A DNA stretch of 64,000 nucleotides from Bacteroides congonensis (lineage in GTDB: Bacteria > Bacteroidota > Bacteroidia > Bacteroidales > Bacteroidaceae): NCBI RefSeq assembly GCF_900130125.1, contig NZ_FQXY01000011.1, positions 434,001-498,000 of the forward strand. The letters run 5' to 3'. The notes below the pieces were generated by a model that was not told the origin of the DNA, made no database searches, and saw only the letters and a program-made list of their open reading frames with translations. Shown here in pieces: positions 1-8,756 of this stretch. How positions within the stretch are numbered: position 1 is the first letter of the stretch; every line of letters starts with the position of its first letter. The translations under genes were made by a program, and so were the position numbers.

Positions 1-928
1 ATTGGCACTGCTGCAAGATGTAATCACCAACAGCGGACGTGATCTGGAACCGGTCTACGGAGATGTTTTTAAAATTGAAAATAAGAACATCAATAAAGAG
101 ACGATTTGGGAAATACAGTTCAGCGCACAGAATCCTTATGGTTCACAATGGCCGAAAGAATACGGTGCCCGTGCAATCAATACCGACGGACAGAAACTTT
201 ACGGTGGCTGGCGTACAAATGCCATTGCCGGACAATGTAACCTTAAATATGTTCCTTCATTCTGGAACTATTATGATGCCAATGGTTACGACAAGCGTCG
301 GGAGTGGAATCTGGCCGATTATGTGATTGACTTTGATAAGACCAATAATAGCCCGATAGCACAGAAACCCATGACGGAGCTAAGCGGTAAACCGCAACCC
401 GGAGACAATGCGAAGTCTGTAACGAACAGTGGTGTCACCAAATATCGTTGGGGAGCTACCTGGAAAGATGAACATACCAACTTTGTGTACTCTAACTGTC
501 CGAACAATATCCTCGTACTGCGTTTTGCCGATGTACTGCTGATGTACGCCGAAGCCGATTTGATGTTGAACAACGGTTCGCCGTCCGATGAGGGTGTGGA
601 AGCAATGAATCGCATCGTGCAACGTGCCCGCGGATTAAATCAGGGAGTTGCTGTCACTGAAGACGATACCCCCGGATTTGGGAATTACGATACGTATACA
701 CTCGAAGATGTTTTGTTAGAGCGCGCCCGTGAACTTTGCTTCGAACGCTGGCGTTGGTATGACCTGGCACGTACCGGTATGTTTGAGCATTTCCTGGAAA
801 ACCGTAATGGTTTTAGTACGACGAAAACCAGCTTCGACAGTGATAAGAATTATTTGTTCCCCATTCCGTTGAGTGAGATACAGATCTCGACGAATAAAGA
901 CGGAATGTATCAGAATCCTAATTATTAA
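1..928 (+). CDS. SusD/RagB-family outer-membrane lipoprotein, C-terminal part (5' end outside window)
   Basis: The reading frame is open from the first bases of the window and ends with QNPNY, the usual C-terminal signature of SusD/RagB proteins. Typical SusD features are visible: the stretch around VLRFADVLLMYAEADL, the RARGLN helix, the LLERARELCFERWRWYDLARTG segment, and the closing LFPIPLSEI motif. SusD proteins are surface lipoproteins that cap a partner SusC porin and bind its glycan. The lipid-anchored N-terminus and the partner SusC lie upstream of the window, so the substrate cannot be judged. A lipoprotein gene follows 125 bp downstream. There is no true start codon in the window. 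Family assignment is secure; specificity is unknown. Confidence 0.93.
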   Translation, partial: LALLQDVITNSGRDLEPVYGDVFKIENKNINKETIWEIQFSAQNPYGSQWPKEYGARAINTDGQKLYGGWRTNAIAGQCNLKYVPSFWNYYDANGYDKRREWNLADYVIDFDKTNNSPIAQKPMTELSGKPQPGDNAKSVTNSGVTKYRWGATWKDEHTNFVYSNCPNNILVLRFADVLLMYAEADLMLNNGSPSDEGVEAMNRIVQRARGLNQGVAVTEDDTPGFGNYDTYTLEDVLLERARELCFERWRWYDLARTGMFEHFLENRNGFSTTKTSFDSDKNYLFPIPLSEIQISTNKDGMYQNPNY

Positions 929-1052
929 TGGGATGGCAATTATGCTTCTTTCTGTTTTAATAAGACGGGATATTGCAGAACTTGATAAAACTAACAGTCT
1001 GTCCGGATATTCCCTTGGGGAGATTTAATCGGGCTTTAAAAATCTTGAATCA

Positions 1053-2324
1053 ATGAAACAAATAAAATATTTATCCTTTATCCCTTTTCTGGCTCTTCTC
1101 TGCTTGATGACGGGATGTGAGAATGACAAAGATGTGTATTACCCTTATGTCAATGTTCCGCTTACTACGCACAATCCGGTGCTCGTTGAGGGAGAAGTCC
1201 TGCATATCGGTATTGGTTTGGACGGTGTGAATTATCGTGTAGAGAGTGATAATGAGGATGTGGTGACTGCCGAGGTGGTCGGCAACGAAATACTGTTGAC
1301 AGGCGGTGACATAGGCAGCACCATCGTTCGCCTTTCGGATGATAGCTACAATCGTGCTCTCATGACGGTTGAAGTACGTAAACTTCAGGAACTGACACTC
1401 GAATCGCTCCCGGAGGGAGTGGAAGTATTGCGTCTGGATAATGACGGCGTTATTCTTCGTGAAATGAAAATCCTGACCGGTAATGGCGGTTATACAGTAA
1501 CCAATTCTGCTCCTGAAGCCATCAACGCTGAAATTGTGGAAGACCCCGATGTAACAGGAGGATATAAACTGGTACTTGGCGGTAAAGCGAATGTCGAACA
1601 GGCAACGATTACTGTGACAGATTCCCGAAACAAGTCAGCTACTCTGAAAGTGCGGGTGACGAATCCGATTCGCCCTGTTCTGTTTGATAAAGAGGGGACT
1701 CTTGAGGGAGAATATGTGTACGAGGGTACGCCTCAACAGATTTCTTTCAATATCACTTCCGGTAATGGCGGTTATACCGTTAAATCTCTGAATGAGGGGG
1801 TAGCTACTGTGGCAGTATCCGGCACCACAGTAACTGTTACCGTGGTAGGTGACGGTGGTACAATCATCACTGTGACCGACCAGGAAAAGGAAAGCCGCTC
1901 CATAGACTTATGGGTACCGCTCAATCTTGACGACCCGACGCCACGTATTTATTGGGATGGTTATCGTGCCGATATTAACACGGCCGGAGTTGCCAGTACC
2001 GGATCTTATGCAACGCCAAAAGATATGTACTGGTATCAACAAAACGGTGAAGTGAAAGATACATATTATGTCTACTTTAACGGTGGTTGGGCAAACAATT
2101 TAAATTGTGTGAATGCTGCCAACCGTAATCCGAAGTTTGAAACGACTATCAATGACACTAAGACTTCGTACACAGACAAAGCAGCCTCTGCCGTTAAACT
2201 GACCGAGTTTATTTTGGAAAAACGTATCGGTACAGGTCCGACGAGCCATCCGCATATCTATTTCATCTCTTTAAAAACAGAAGATGGTAAGCGTGGATTT
2301 ATAGTGCATCGTTGGAATGAATAA
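1053..2324 (+). CDS. Secreted lipoprotein with Ig-like repeats, likely accessory to the upstream SusCD
   Basis: 423 residues. It begins with a lipoprotein signal (hydrophobic run ending LLCLMTGC, lipobox Cys at about residue 22). The body is beta-rich. Two related stretches, around residues 147-152 and 237-242 (TGNGGYTV and SGNGGYTV), followed by threonine/valine-rich strands, suggest tandem Ig/BIg-like modules. The last ~100 residues (from DDPTPRIYWDGYRAD) are aromatic-rich and could be a separate terminal domain. No catalytic motif is recognised. Its position right after a SusD gene is where Bacteroides loci usually encode a SusE/F-like surface glycan-binding protein, so that is the favoured role, but this is positional inference only. 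A terminator-like hairpin follows. Confidence 0.6.
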   Translation: MKQIKYLSFIPFLALLCLMTGCENDKDVYYPYVNVPLTTHNPVLVEGEVLHIGIGLDGVNYRVESDNEDVVTAEVVGNEILLTGGDIGSTIVRLSDDSYNRALMTVEVRKLQELTLESLPEGVEVLRLDNDGVILREMKILTGNGGYTVTNSAPEAINAEIVEDPDVTGGYKLVLGGKANVEQATITVTDSRNKSATLKVRVTNPIRPVLFDKEGTLEGEYVYEGTPQQISFNITSGNGGYTVKSLNEGVATVAVSGTTVTVTVVGDGGTIITVTDQEKESRSIDLWVPLNLDDPTPRIYWDGYRADINTAGVASTGSYATPKDMYWYQQNGEVKDTYYVYFNGGWANNLNCVNAANRNPKFETTINDTKTSYTDKAASAVKLTEFILEKRIGTGPTSHPHIYFISLKTEDGKRGFIVHRWNE

Positions 2325-2368
2325 TAAATACAAATAGGTTCTTAGTTTTTTTCAGGGTATATGAATAT

Positions 2369-2399
2369 GAGGGTCGGATGCTGTATTGCTCCGACCCTC
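2369..2399 (+). terminator. Rho-independent-type terminator of the SusD/lipoprotein operon
   Basis: A perfect 10-bp GC-rich stem (GAGGGTCGGA / TCCGACCCTC) with an 11-nt loop, followed by TATGTTTTAA. It lies 45 bp after the lipoprotein stop codon. It also occupies the beginning of the longest possible reading frame of the next gene, which argues against that gene starting at 2378. Confidence 0.8.
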
Positions 2400-2435
2400 T
2401 ATGTTTTAATAGAGCATACAAAATTAGAGGCTGCC

Positions 2436-2467
2436 TTTCGGTAATACCACGAAAACAACTATCTTTG
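2436..2467 (+). promoter_or_regulatory. Bacteroides-type promoter for the PatB-like gene
   Basis: TATCTTTG at 2460-2467 matches the Bacteroides -7 consensus TAnnTTTG, and a TTTC near 2436 sits 19-20 bp upstream where the -33 TTTG element is expected. The start codon at 2510 is about 40 bp downstream. Confidence 0.55.
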
Positions 2468-2509
2468 CTAACTGTTTATTATACACATAACCTAACAACA
2501 TTATGCAGT

Positions 2510-3682
2510 ATGAACTATAATTTTGATGAAATAATAAACCGTCATGGTACAGATTCCGTAAAATGGGATGCGGTAGAAAGTCGTTGGGGACGCAATGACT
2601 TGATTCCAATGTGGGTAGCTGATATGGATTTCCGTACAGCTCCTTTTGTCATAGAAGCTCTGAAAAAGCGTTTGGAACATGAAGTACTCGGATATACTTT
2701 TGCTTGCAAAGAATGGTCGGAGTCTATTGTTAACTGGGTGAAAGAACGCCATGACTGGACTATCCGCGAAGAGATGCTGACCTTCACTCCCGGCATTGTC
2801 CGTGGATTGGCTTTTGCCATCCACTGCTTTACGCAGAAAGGGGATAAGGTCATGGTGATGCCGCCTGTTTATCATCCTTTCTTTTTGGTAACTCAGAAGA
2901 ATGAACGCGAAGTCGTATTTAGCCCGTTAGTGCTGAAAGACGGACAATATTATATTGATTTTGACCGTTTCCGCCAAGATATTCAGGGCTGCAAACTGCT
3001 TATTTTAAGTAACCCTCATAATCCGGGCGGACGTGTATGGACAAAAGAAGAACTGGCTCAAATAGCTGATATTTGCTATGAAAGCGGTACGTTAATCATC
3101 TCTGACGAGATTCATGCCGACCTGACTTTGCCGCCATACAAACATCCTACGTTCGCTCTTATCTCGGAAAAAGCGCGGATGAATTCACTCGTCTTTATGT
3201 CTCCGAGCAAGGCATTCAATATGCCGGGGTTGGCAAGCTCTTATGTAATCATAGAAAATGAGGAGCTTCGTCACCGTTTCCAGACATATATGGAAGCAAG
3301 TGAGTTCTGTGAAGGGCATCTGTTTGCTTACCTGAGTGTAGCGGCTGCTTACAGTCATGGTACGGAATGGCTTGACCAGGTGATTGCATATATCAAGGAG
3401 AATGTAGATTTCACCGAAAACTATCTGAAAGAGCATATTCCTGCTATCAGGATGATTCGTCCGCAAGCTTCCTACCTTATCTTTTTGGATTGCCGTGAAT
3501 TAGGACTAAATCAGGAAGAACTGAACCGCCTTTTCATAGAAGATGCTCATTTGGCATTGAACGATGGAGCAACATTCGGTAAGGAAGGCGAAGGCTTCAT
3601 GCGGTTGAATATTGCTTGTCCGCGTGCTACGTTGGAATGTGCGTTGAAGCAGTTGGAGCAGGCAGTAATAAGCTTAAAGTAA
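2510..3682 (+). CDS. patB: PatB/MalY-type PLP-dependent C-S lyase / class I-II aminotransferase
   Basis: 390 residues starting MNYNFDEIINRHGTDS. This ATG is chosen over 2378 because it lies just after a -7 box and gives the standard family N-terminus; the upstream extension would cover a terminator. The protein has the MalY/PatB hallmarks MWVADMDF, TPGIVRGL, SNPHNPGGRVW (substrate/PLP phosphate region), SDEIHADL and SPSKAFNMPGL, the last holding the PLP lysine. Family members split cystathionine or related S-alkyl cysteines and may transaminate. The protein is cytoplasmic, with no signal peptide. It is a single gene with its own promoter and looks like a housekeeping neighbour rather than part of the pectin locus. 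Family is secure; exact substrate is not. Confidence 0.9.
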   Translation: MNYNFDEIINRHGTDSVKWDAVESRWGRNDLIPMWVADMDFRTAPFVIEALKKRLEHEVLGYTFACKEWSESIVNWVKERHDWTIREEMLTFTPGIVRGLAFAIHCFTQKGDKVMVMPPVYHPFFLVTQKNEREVVFSPLVLKDGQYYIDFDRFRQDIQGCKLLILSNPHNPGGRVWTKEELAQIADICYESGTLIISDEIHADLTLPPYKHPTFALISEKARMNSLVFMSPSKAFNMPGLASSYVIIENEELRHRFQTYMEASEFCEGHLFAYLSVAAAYSHGTEWLDQVIAYIKENVDFTENYLKEHIPAIRMIRPQASYLIFLDCRELGLNQEELNRLFIEDAHLALNDGATFGKEGEGFMRLNIACPRATLECALKQLEQAVISLK

Positions 3683-3715
3683 CCTCTTTGGAATGGGATT
3701 ATTACACTAGAATTA

Positions 3716-3832
3716 TTCTCACCGAAACGAGAAATAATTCTCATGCCTATGAGAACTTTTTCTCATCGCAGTGAGAATTATTTCTCATCACGATGAGAAT
3801 ATTTTCTCATAGGCATGAAAATACTTTGAGAA
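3716..3832. repeat. Array of five palindromic 22-bp units (TTCTCA...TGAGAA)
   Basis: Five small palindromes begin at 3716, 3738, 3760, 3782 and 3804, an exact 22-bp period. Each is a 5-6 bp inverted repeat TTCTCA/TGAGAA around a 6-8 nt variable centre; a lone TGAGAA follows at 3827. The centre of unit 2 (TGCCTA) is the reverse complement of the centre of unit 5 (TAGGCA), so units 2-5 also form one larger imperfect palindrome. It lies between two convergent genes, in the 333-bp gap that otherwise holds only a terminator. Function unknown. Confidence 0.85.
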
Positions 3833-3933
3833 AAATAAGAACGTAATCCGTTGTTTACTATGGGGTTAGAAAAGGCTATGTGTTGTTCTGTAATCAGAGA
3901 TAAAGAAGCAGAGACTAACCTGAATTATAAAAT

Positions 3934-3968
3934 AAGCCCCTTTTCTACGAAATTCGGAAAAGGGGCTT
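3934..3968. terminator. Bidirectional terminator hairpin between convergent genes
   Basis: A perfect 12-bp stem (AAGCCCCTTTTC / GAAAAGGGGCTT) with an 11-nt loop, followed on the plus strand by GTCTTTT and on the minus strand by an AT-rich run. It could serve both the PatB-like gene and the minus-strand GH operon. Confidence 0.75.
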
Positions 3969-4015
3969 GTCTTTTGGGATAAGAAGTGAAGAAATCAAAT
4001 AATAATGATAAGCAT

Positions 4016-6784
4016 TTATTTCTGCATAAAATCTACCGGAATCAACCGCACTTCGCTATTCAATCCCGAAGGCATGGGTTTCCAATGTCCGTAATTAGCC
4101 GGTCGATAGCTTAAATCGACAATATTGATTTCTTTGAACTTGCGCCACTGTACTCCCTGCCTGTCCAGTTCTGCAATCCGGTTTGCAGGAAGGTTGGTGA
4201 CTTCTATTTCGATGTGGTTTTTTCCGGATTTCAGCAGATGACCTACTCTCAACTGATAAGGTACTGCCCACACACAACCCGCTTCCTGTCCGTTGATGCG
4301 GACACGGGCACTTTCGCGTACATCGCCCAAGTCAAGTATCCAGTCGTCAGCTTTTAAGGCAGGCAGTTCGATATCCAATGAATACACTCCGGTTCCCATA
4401 TTGATTTTGGCTGCCGGATGATTGATACTTGTCCATGAAGACGGGCGGTCTATGTCAAATGTACCTTGAATTTCCGGTTTGCTTTCGGCAAAGTGTAGTT
4501 TCCAGCCATGGTCAAGGCTGAGGCTGAAAGGTTGTTCCTTTATATATCTCCACGGTTTGGAAGCTTGCAAAGGCTGTTGATAAGTTTGCAGGATAACCGA
4601 TTCACCGGATTTCAGTTGCAGATAAACTTGTGCCTTGCCGTCTGCCTGGCGGATAAGGGCTTCTCCACATTCTCCGGTCATAGGATTAAAGAGGGCGGCT
4701 GCGGTTGCGTTTGTTCCTAAAGTAATCCAACCGTCTACCCCTTTGTCTTGCAAAGAAGTGATGAAGTAATGATATCCCGTATCATTCACTCTCCGGATTG
4801 CCTGCAGGCCGAATTTAGTTTTCATTTCTTCGCACGGAATCTGGCAACTGGCCAATGTGCGTGCATAATCCGTTCCTGTGATAATCTTTCCCTTTCCAAC
4901 CGGAGTGACGGTTGTTTCGGAGAAAGAGACAGACGGAAGTTGACGGAGCGTGCGTTGGTAGCTCTTACGTTTCTGTTCCAACTGACCATATCCCGGTACA
5001 TCCGTCGGATAGTTTTCGAGGAATACAATGGTAGCTCCTTGCTTGGCCAGTTCTACAAGATGCGCCAACACATCATCCGGCATCAGATGGGCGGCAGGCA
5101 CTACCAATGCTTTGTAACCCGTTCCGCCCGAAGTAACCAACTGTCCGTCCTTGAAACGGGTGCTGCGGATGAAGTTGTCGGAGATATAATCCCCGTCGTA
5201 TCCGCTGTTGTTGATGCGGTGGATAGCGTCGATAAATTTGGGAGCCAGTTTATCCATGTGGTGGATAGTGAACAGCAACAATCGTCCCGGTTGTTCGTTC
5301 CACATATCATATACCGGGAGATAAATCAGGAAATCATTATCCGGTTGTCCCATTTGCAGAAAGCTCTGGCAACGGGTGATATAATTAAAGAAAGAAGGAG
5401 CGTCACGCCAGATACTGTTCGTCGGATTCATATTGATAGACGCATAGAACAGCCAACCCGGCCATTCGGCTTCTTTCGGAGAGTAAGGCGTCCCATGAAA
5501 GAACATATGATTGACACCGGAAACGAACATCAAGTCCATATCCGGCTTGCATTGTGACAGGGAAGTGCGGAAATGCTCCGTCAGCCAAGTGAATGTTTCG
5601 GAAGAAGTATAGGTCTTACCTGCGATGTGGGCAGCCGAAGAAGCATATTTCAACATGGACAAGTCCGAATCATTCTTCTTGGTCAGTGAATCCTGGCGCA
5701 ATCCTTCGATATGGAACTGTGACAGTCCGAAGCCTTCACATTCGGGAATATCTACGGCTGCGTAAATATCAATCAGATTACCCGGTGAACCGTGTGCCTG
5801 ATTACGGGTGATACTACCGTTTTTGTGTGCCCAGTCTGTCCATTGGTGGGTGAAGTTCTCCAATAACAGGTCGGAAATCGTCTCTCGATAGTCGGACAAG
5901 ATACGTCTGCTGACTTCGGGACGGCTTTCATCCAGAAATTCAGGGAAATGCTCTTCCAGTTTATATCCCCGTCTGCGGGCAAACTGTTCCAGGAAATCAT
6001 CTGTCCAGTCTGCCTGATATACCTCATAAGAATCGTTGAAGAAAGTGTGTGGATAGCTCGTCTTGCTACTCTTGAATGCACGGTCAAAACGGGAAAGATA
6101 GTTCTTGACAGCTTTCTTTGACAGGTGGTTCATGACGTATCCTTCCCCGCCCGGTGCTGCACGTTTCACTTTCTGCCGTGTCTTTCCAATGTAGAGGGCT
6201 ACCACTTTCCATTTACCGGCAGGGGCTTTCCATTGCAACTTGTCTTTTTTGACATGAGAAGTCAAATTAAGACACTGGCCATTTTCATTATAAGCCATTA
6301 CCCGGCTTAATACGGAATATGGCTGTTGCTTAGGGTCAGTCACGTTAATATCCTGAGCAATCTCTTTGCCGCCCTCTATTTCATAAGTTTGGAAGATAGC
6401 TTTGGTTGCTGCGTCTTCAATGCTGACTTCCGGCCCGCCAAAAGGCCAGCCCGTACCGGTATTCATGTCGATTTCAACACCTGTGCGTTTACCTTCCGCT
6501 TGTGTATGCTTGAGCACTTCCATCCAGCGGGGGGAGAGGAACTGTATATCGTTTGCGTCATTCCCTTGCACGCCGTAGATAGGAGTGATTTCCACCGCAC
6601 CCATGCCGGCACGTGCATATTCTTCCAGGTTGTATGTCAGATTCTTTTCGTCTACGGCACTTCCCAGCCACCACCATCGGGTGCCGGGACGTGCTTCTGC
6701 CGGAACGTCCGGCCACTGTTGCGCTTGTACAACTCCGCCTGTTGCAAGCAGGCAGAGGAATATCAATTGTTTCTTATTCATCAT
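4016..6784 (-). CDS. GH106-family alpha-L-rhamnosidase
   Basis: 922 residues with a signal peptide ending near VVQAQQ. The N-terminal half carries the GH106 hallmarks PGTRWWWLGSAVDEKNL, the EYARAGMGAVEITPIYG strand, and EIDMNTGTGWPFGGPEVS. The C-terminal ~150 residues, with DLGDVRESARVRINGQEAGCVW and LKSGKNHIEIEVTNLPANRI, form a galactose-binding-like beta-sandwich. GH106 enzymes remove alpha-linked rhamnose from pectic RG-I/RG-II fragments, here in the periplasm. Its ATG overlaps the stop of the preceding GH28 by 4 bp (ATGA), implying translational coupling; it is the last gene of the GH2-GH28-small-GH28-GH106 operon. Family confident; linkage not determined. Confidence 0.88.
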   Translation of the reverse strand: MMNKKQLIFLCLLATGGVVQAQQWPDVPAEARPGTRWWWLGSAVDEKNLTYNLEEYARAGMGAVEITPIYGVQGNDANDIQFLSPRWMEVLKHTQAEGKRTGVEIDMNTGTGWPFGGPEVSIEDAATKAIFQTYEIEGGKEIAQDINVTDPKQQPYSVLSRVMAYNENGQCLNLTSHVKKDKLQWKAPAGKWKVVALYIGKTRQKVKRAAPGGEGYVMNHLSKKAVKNYLSRFDRAFKSSKTSYPHTFFNDSYEVYQADWTDDFLEQFARRRGYKLEEHFPEFLDESRPEVSRRILSDYRETISDLLLENFTHQWTDWAHKNGSITRNQAHGSPGNLIDIYAAVDIPECEGFGLSQFHIEGLRQDSLTKKNDSDLSMLKYASSAAHIAGKTYTSSETFTWLTEHFRTSLSQCKPDMDLMFVSGVNHMFFHGTPYSPKEAEWPGWLFYASINMNPTNSIWRDAPSFFNYITRCQSFLQMGQPDNDFLIYLPVYDMWNEQPGRLLLFTIHHMDKLAPKFIDAIHRINNSGYDGDYISDNFIRSTRFKDGQLVTSGGTGYKALVVPAAHLMPDDVLAHLVELAKQGATIVFLENYPTDVPGYGQLEQKRKSYQRTLRQLPSVSFSETTVTPVGKGKIITGTDYARTLASCQIPCEEMKTKFGLQAIRRVNDTGYHYFITSLQDKGVDGWITLGTNATAAALFNPMTGECGEALIRQADGKAQVYLQLKSGESVILQTYQQPLQASKPWRYIKEQPFSLSLDHGWKLHFAESKPEIQGTFDIDRPSSWTSINHPAAKINMGTGVYSLDIELPALKADDWILDLGDVRESARVRINGQEAGCVWAVPYQLRVGHLLKSGKNHIEIEVTNLPANRIAELDRQGVQWRKFKEINIVDLSYRPANYGHWKPMPSGLNSEVRLIPVDFMQK

Positions 6785-8184
6785 TCTTTCGGCGTATTAT
6801 AATATTCTATGTTTTCTACATCATCGGTTACAAAGAGCGGTCGTCCGTCCGGTTGTTCAAAATGGAAGCGGATACCGTCGAAAGTGATGTTCCGTGCATG
6901 GCGGATATAAAATCCTTTGGCGGGAATCGTGCCGAACATCCACGGTTCGGGATATACCTTCTCCTGTTCGGGCGGAACACGCTTGCCGTCTTCCGCGCTG
7001 TATCCACCTTTATAATATAGGTGGATATTACGGAAAGTGACATCCTCGATGCAAGCGCCCGGCACGCCGCTGATGATGGAAGCATACCGGCTGTCGGCAT
7101 TCCAGACGTTGATGTCACTGATAAGGATACGTTTCATTGTACCTACGGGCGTACCTTCAGGACTGCGCATGCGTGCGCCCAATCTTAGAAAGATAGGAGC
7201 ATTGACGATATTCCTCATCGTGATATTGCTGATAACAATATCTTCCAGACGTCCCCCGTCTACGGTTTCCAAAGCCAGACCCCTGCAATGCTCAAAGATA
7301 CAATTAGTAATCGCAATATTACGGAATCCGCCGCTACTTTCTGTGCCGAACTTGATACGTCCCGTGCGGTAACCGTGGTCGGGAGCCTGGGGCTCGTCCA
7401 GTTGCCAGGTTCCGTTCATAACGCTTCCCTGGTCAAAACCGCTCACATAACAATCACTGATAGTCACATTCTCCGTATCCTGAAAACGCCCCAGTCCATA
7501 TGAAGCTTTCAGGACAATGGCATCGTCCCAGGGAGAATTCACCGTGCACTGGCTGATACGCACATTCCGGCAACAGTCAATATCAAATCCGTCGCGGTTG
7601 GTATCTACTTTCAGATTCAAGATAGTCAGATGGTCTACACCGGTGGCGAGCAGGGCGAAATGTCCGCAGTGAAGCATGGACAAATCCTTGAGTGTCACAT
7701 TCCGGCAATCTTTCAGACTGATAGCCTTGTTGCCTACACCCGGCAGACGGCTTTCTTCACGAGTCAACCCCTTACCGTAGATAAGTCCGGAACCGCTGAT
7801 AGTTATATTTTCCAGCCCGATTCCCCAAATCAATGAATTCTTCCAATGGCTGTGTCCGAAATCCTGATATTTATTATGCTCATTCGGTTCAGCAGTATCA
7901 TATCCTTCCTCTTTTCCGGGAAAGGCGGCAACGATGCGTGCGCCTTGTTCCAGATACAGGTGAATGTTGCTTTTTAACCGGATAGAATAGCAGGCATACT
8001 CTCCGGCAGGCAGGTAAACAGTTCCGCCACCGGCTTGTGCGGCAGCTTCAATCGCGCTGTTGATGGCGGGAGAGTCAATCGTTTTTCCATCCGCTTTGGC
8101 TCCGAAATCCTTCACGTTGTAGATGGCTGCATAGCTGTAGATGCAACCCACTAGGAGACTGAATAGTAAATATATCCTTTTCAT
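6781..8184 (-). CDS. GH28-family polygalacturonase-type enzyme (periplasmic)
   Basis: 467 residues with an N-terminal signal peptide (MKRIYLLFSLLVGCIYSYA). It starts with the GH28 entry strand NVKDFGAKADGKTIDSPAINSAI and GGGTVYLPAGEY, followed by a right-handed beta-helix. The catalytic regions are RDGFDIDCC, SPWDDAIVLK and RIKFGTESSGG, corresponding to the NTDG, DD and RIK motifs of GH28. GH28 enzymes hydrolyse alpha-galacturonosyl bonds in homogalacturonan or RG-I. It overlaps by 4 bp with both neighbours (ATGA at each end), so it is tightly coupled in the operon. Family is secure; backbone versus side-chain action is not decided. Confidence 0.9.
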   Translation of the reverse strand: MKRIYLLFSLLVGCIYSYAAIYNVKDFGAKADGKTIDSPAINSAIEAAAQAGGGTVYLPAGEYACYSIRLKSNIHLYLEQGARIVAAFPGKEEGYDTAEPNEHNKYQDFGHSHWKNSLIWGIGLENITISGSGLIYGKGLTREESRLPGVGNKAISLKDCRNVTLKDLSMLHCGHFALLATGVDHLTILNLKVDTNRDGFDIDCCRNVRISQCTVNSPWDDAIVLKASYGLGRFQDTENVTISDCYVSGFDQGSVMNGTWQLDEPQAPDHGYRTGRIKFGTESSGGFRNIAITNCIFEHCRGLALETVDGGRLEDIVISNITMRNIVNAPIFLRLGARMRSPEGTPVGTMKRILISDINVWNADSRYASIISGVPGACIEDVTFRNIHLYYKGGYSAEDGKRVPPEQEKVYPEPWMFGTIPAKGFYIRHARNITFDGIRFHFEQPDGRPLFVTDDVENIEYYNTPKE

Positions 8185-8756
8185 TTTTTGTCGATTTGGG
8201 CAAAAATATCCGGTAACATATAGTAGTTATAATCCGCCTTCTCGTTCTGCTCGTAGAAACAGAAATAAATCCTGCTGCCGGAAACGAGCGGGCAACGTCC
8301 CGCCAGTACGGGGCGGTCGGTCTTTTTTCCTGATTCATAAAGCATCAGGGGAGTTTCGTCCTTGTGCCCGTTGCTCAGGCGGATATCATCGGTAGGAGTG
8401 ACTGCCTGTACAGTCCGTAATCTCATGCTTTCCCCATAATAGCAGGTGAAAGCCTGCCCTTCCACGCTAAACACGTTCACGTCCGCATCCGGTTGGCAAT
8501 CGCCGAAGCTCCAGAATAAGGCATCGGCTTCGGGAGAGGATGCCACCTCTATTTCCAATATAAATCCGCGGGTATCTGGCAGGGCTTTCCATTGGAAAGT
8601 CATTCCCGATGTCTTTTCTTCGGGTTTCAGCCAATGGCTTTCGTTTCCTTTCGATATTCCCAGCTTGAAAGTACCGGCGGGTGGTGTCAGAGACTGCGCT
8701 TGCGCATCAATGAGCAAGATTCCCAGCAGTACGATGGTCAGGAGTTGTTTCAGCAT
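8181..8756 (-). CDS. Small secreted protein of unknown function in the GH28/GH106 operon
   Basis: About 191 residues from MLKQLLTIVLLGILLIDAQAQ, a clear signal peptide; a start at 8783 (nine residues longer) is possible but lengthens the overlap with the upstream gene. The mature part contains TFQWKALPDTRGFILEIEVA, DALFWSFGDCQPD and SRIYFCFYEQ, and looks like a single beta-sandwich module. I do not recognise a catalytic motif. The composition resembles accessory domains attached to Bacteroides glycosidases, but I cannot name the family. The start lies inside the end of the preceding GH28 gene (50-bp overlap in another frame) and the stop overlaps the next GH28 by 4 bp, so translation is probably coupled. 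It may be a binding module expressed as a separate chain. Confidence 0.6.
   Translation of the reverse strand: MLKQLLTIVLLGILLIDAQAQSLTPPAGTFKLGISKGNESHWLKPEEKTSGMTFQWKALPDTRGFILEIEVASSPEADALFWSFGDCQPDADVNVFSVEGQAFTCYYGESMRLRTVQAVTPTDDIRLSNGHKDETPLMLYESGKKTDRPVLAGRCPLVSGSRIYFCFYEQNEKADYNYYMLPDIFAQIDKK

Noticed and set aside
2378..2509. Upstream extension of the PatB-like gene
   Set aside because: It would overlap a terminator hairpin and the -7 box and adds no conserved residues.
3716..3832. CRISPR array
   Set aside because: The 22-bp period leaves no room for spacers, units are palindromes with only short variable centres, and no cas genes are near. The same applies to the arrays at 19026 and 49010.
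4748..5557. Long plus-strand open frame (269 codons) opposite the GH106 gene
   Set aside because: It lies wholly antisense to a well-supported enzyme, has no signal, motif or promoter, and is a by-product of codon bias.
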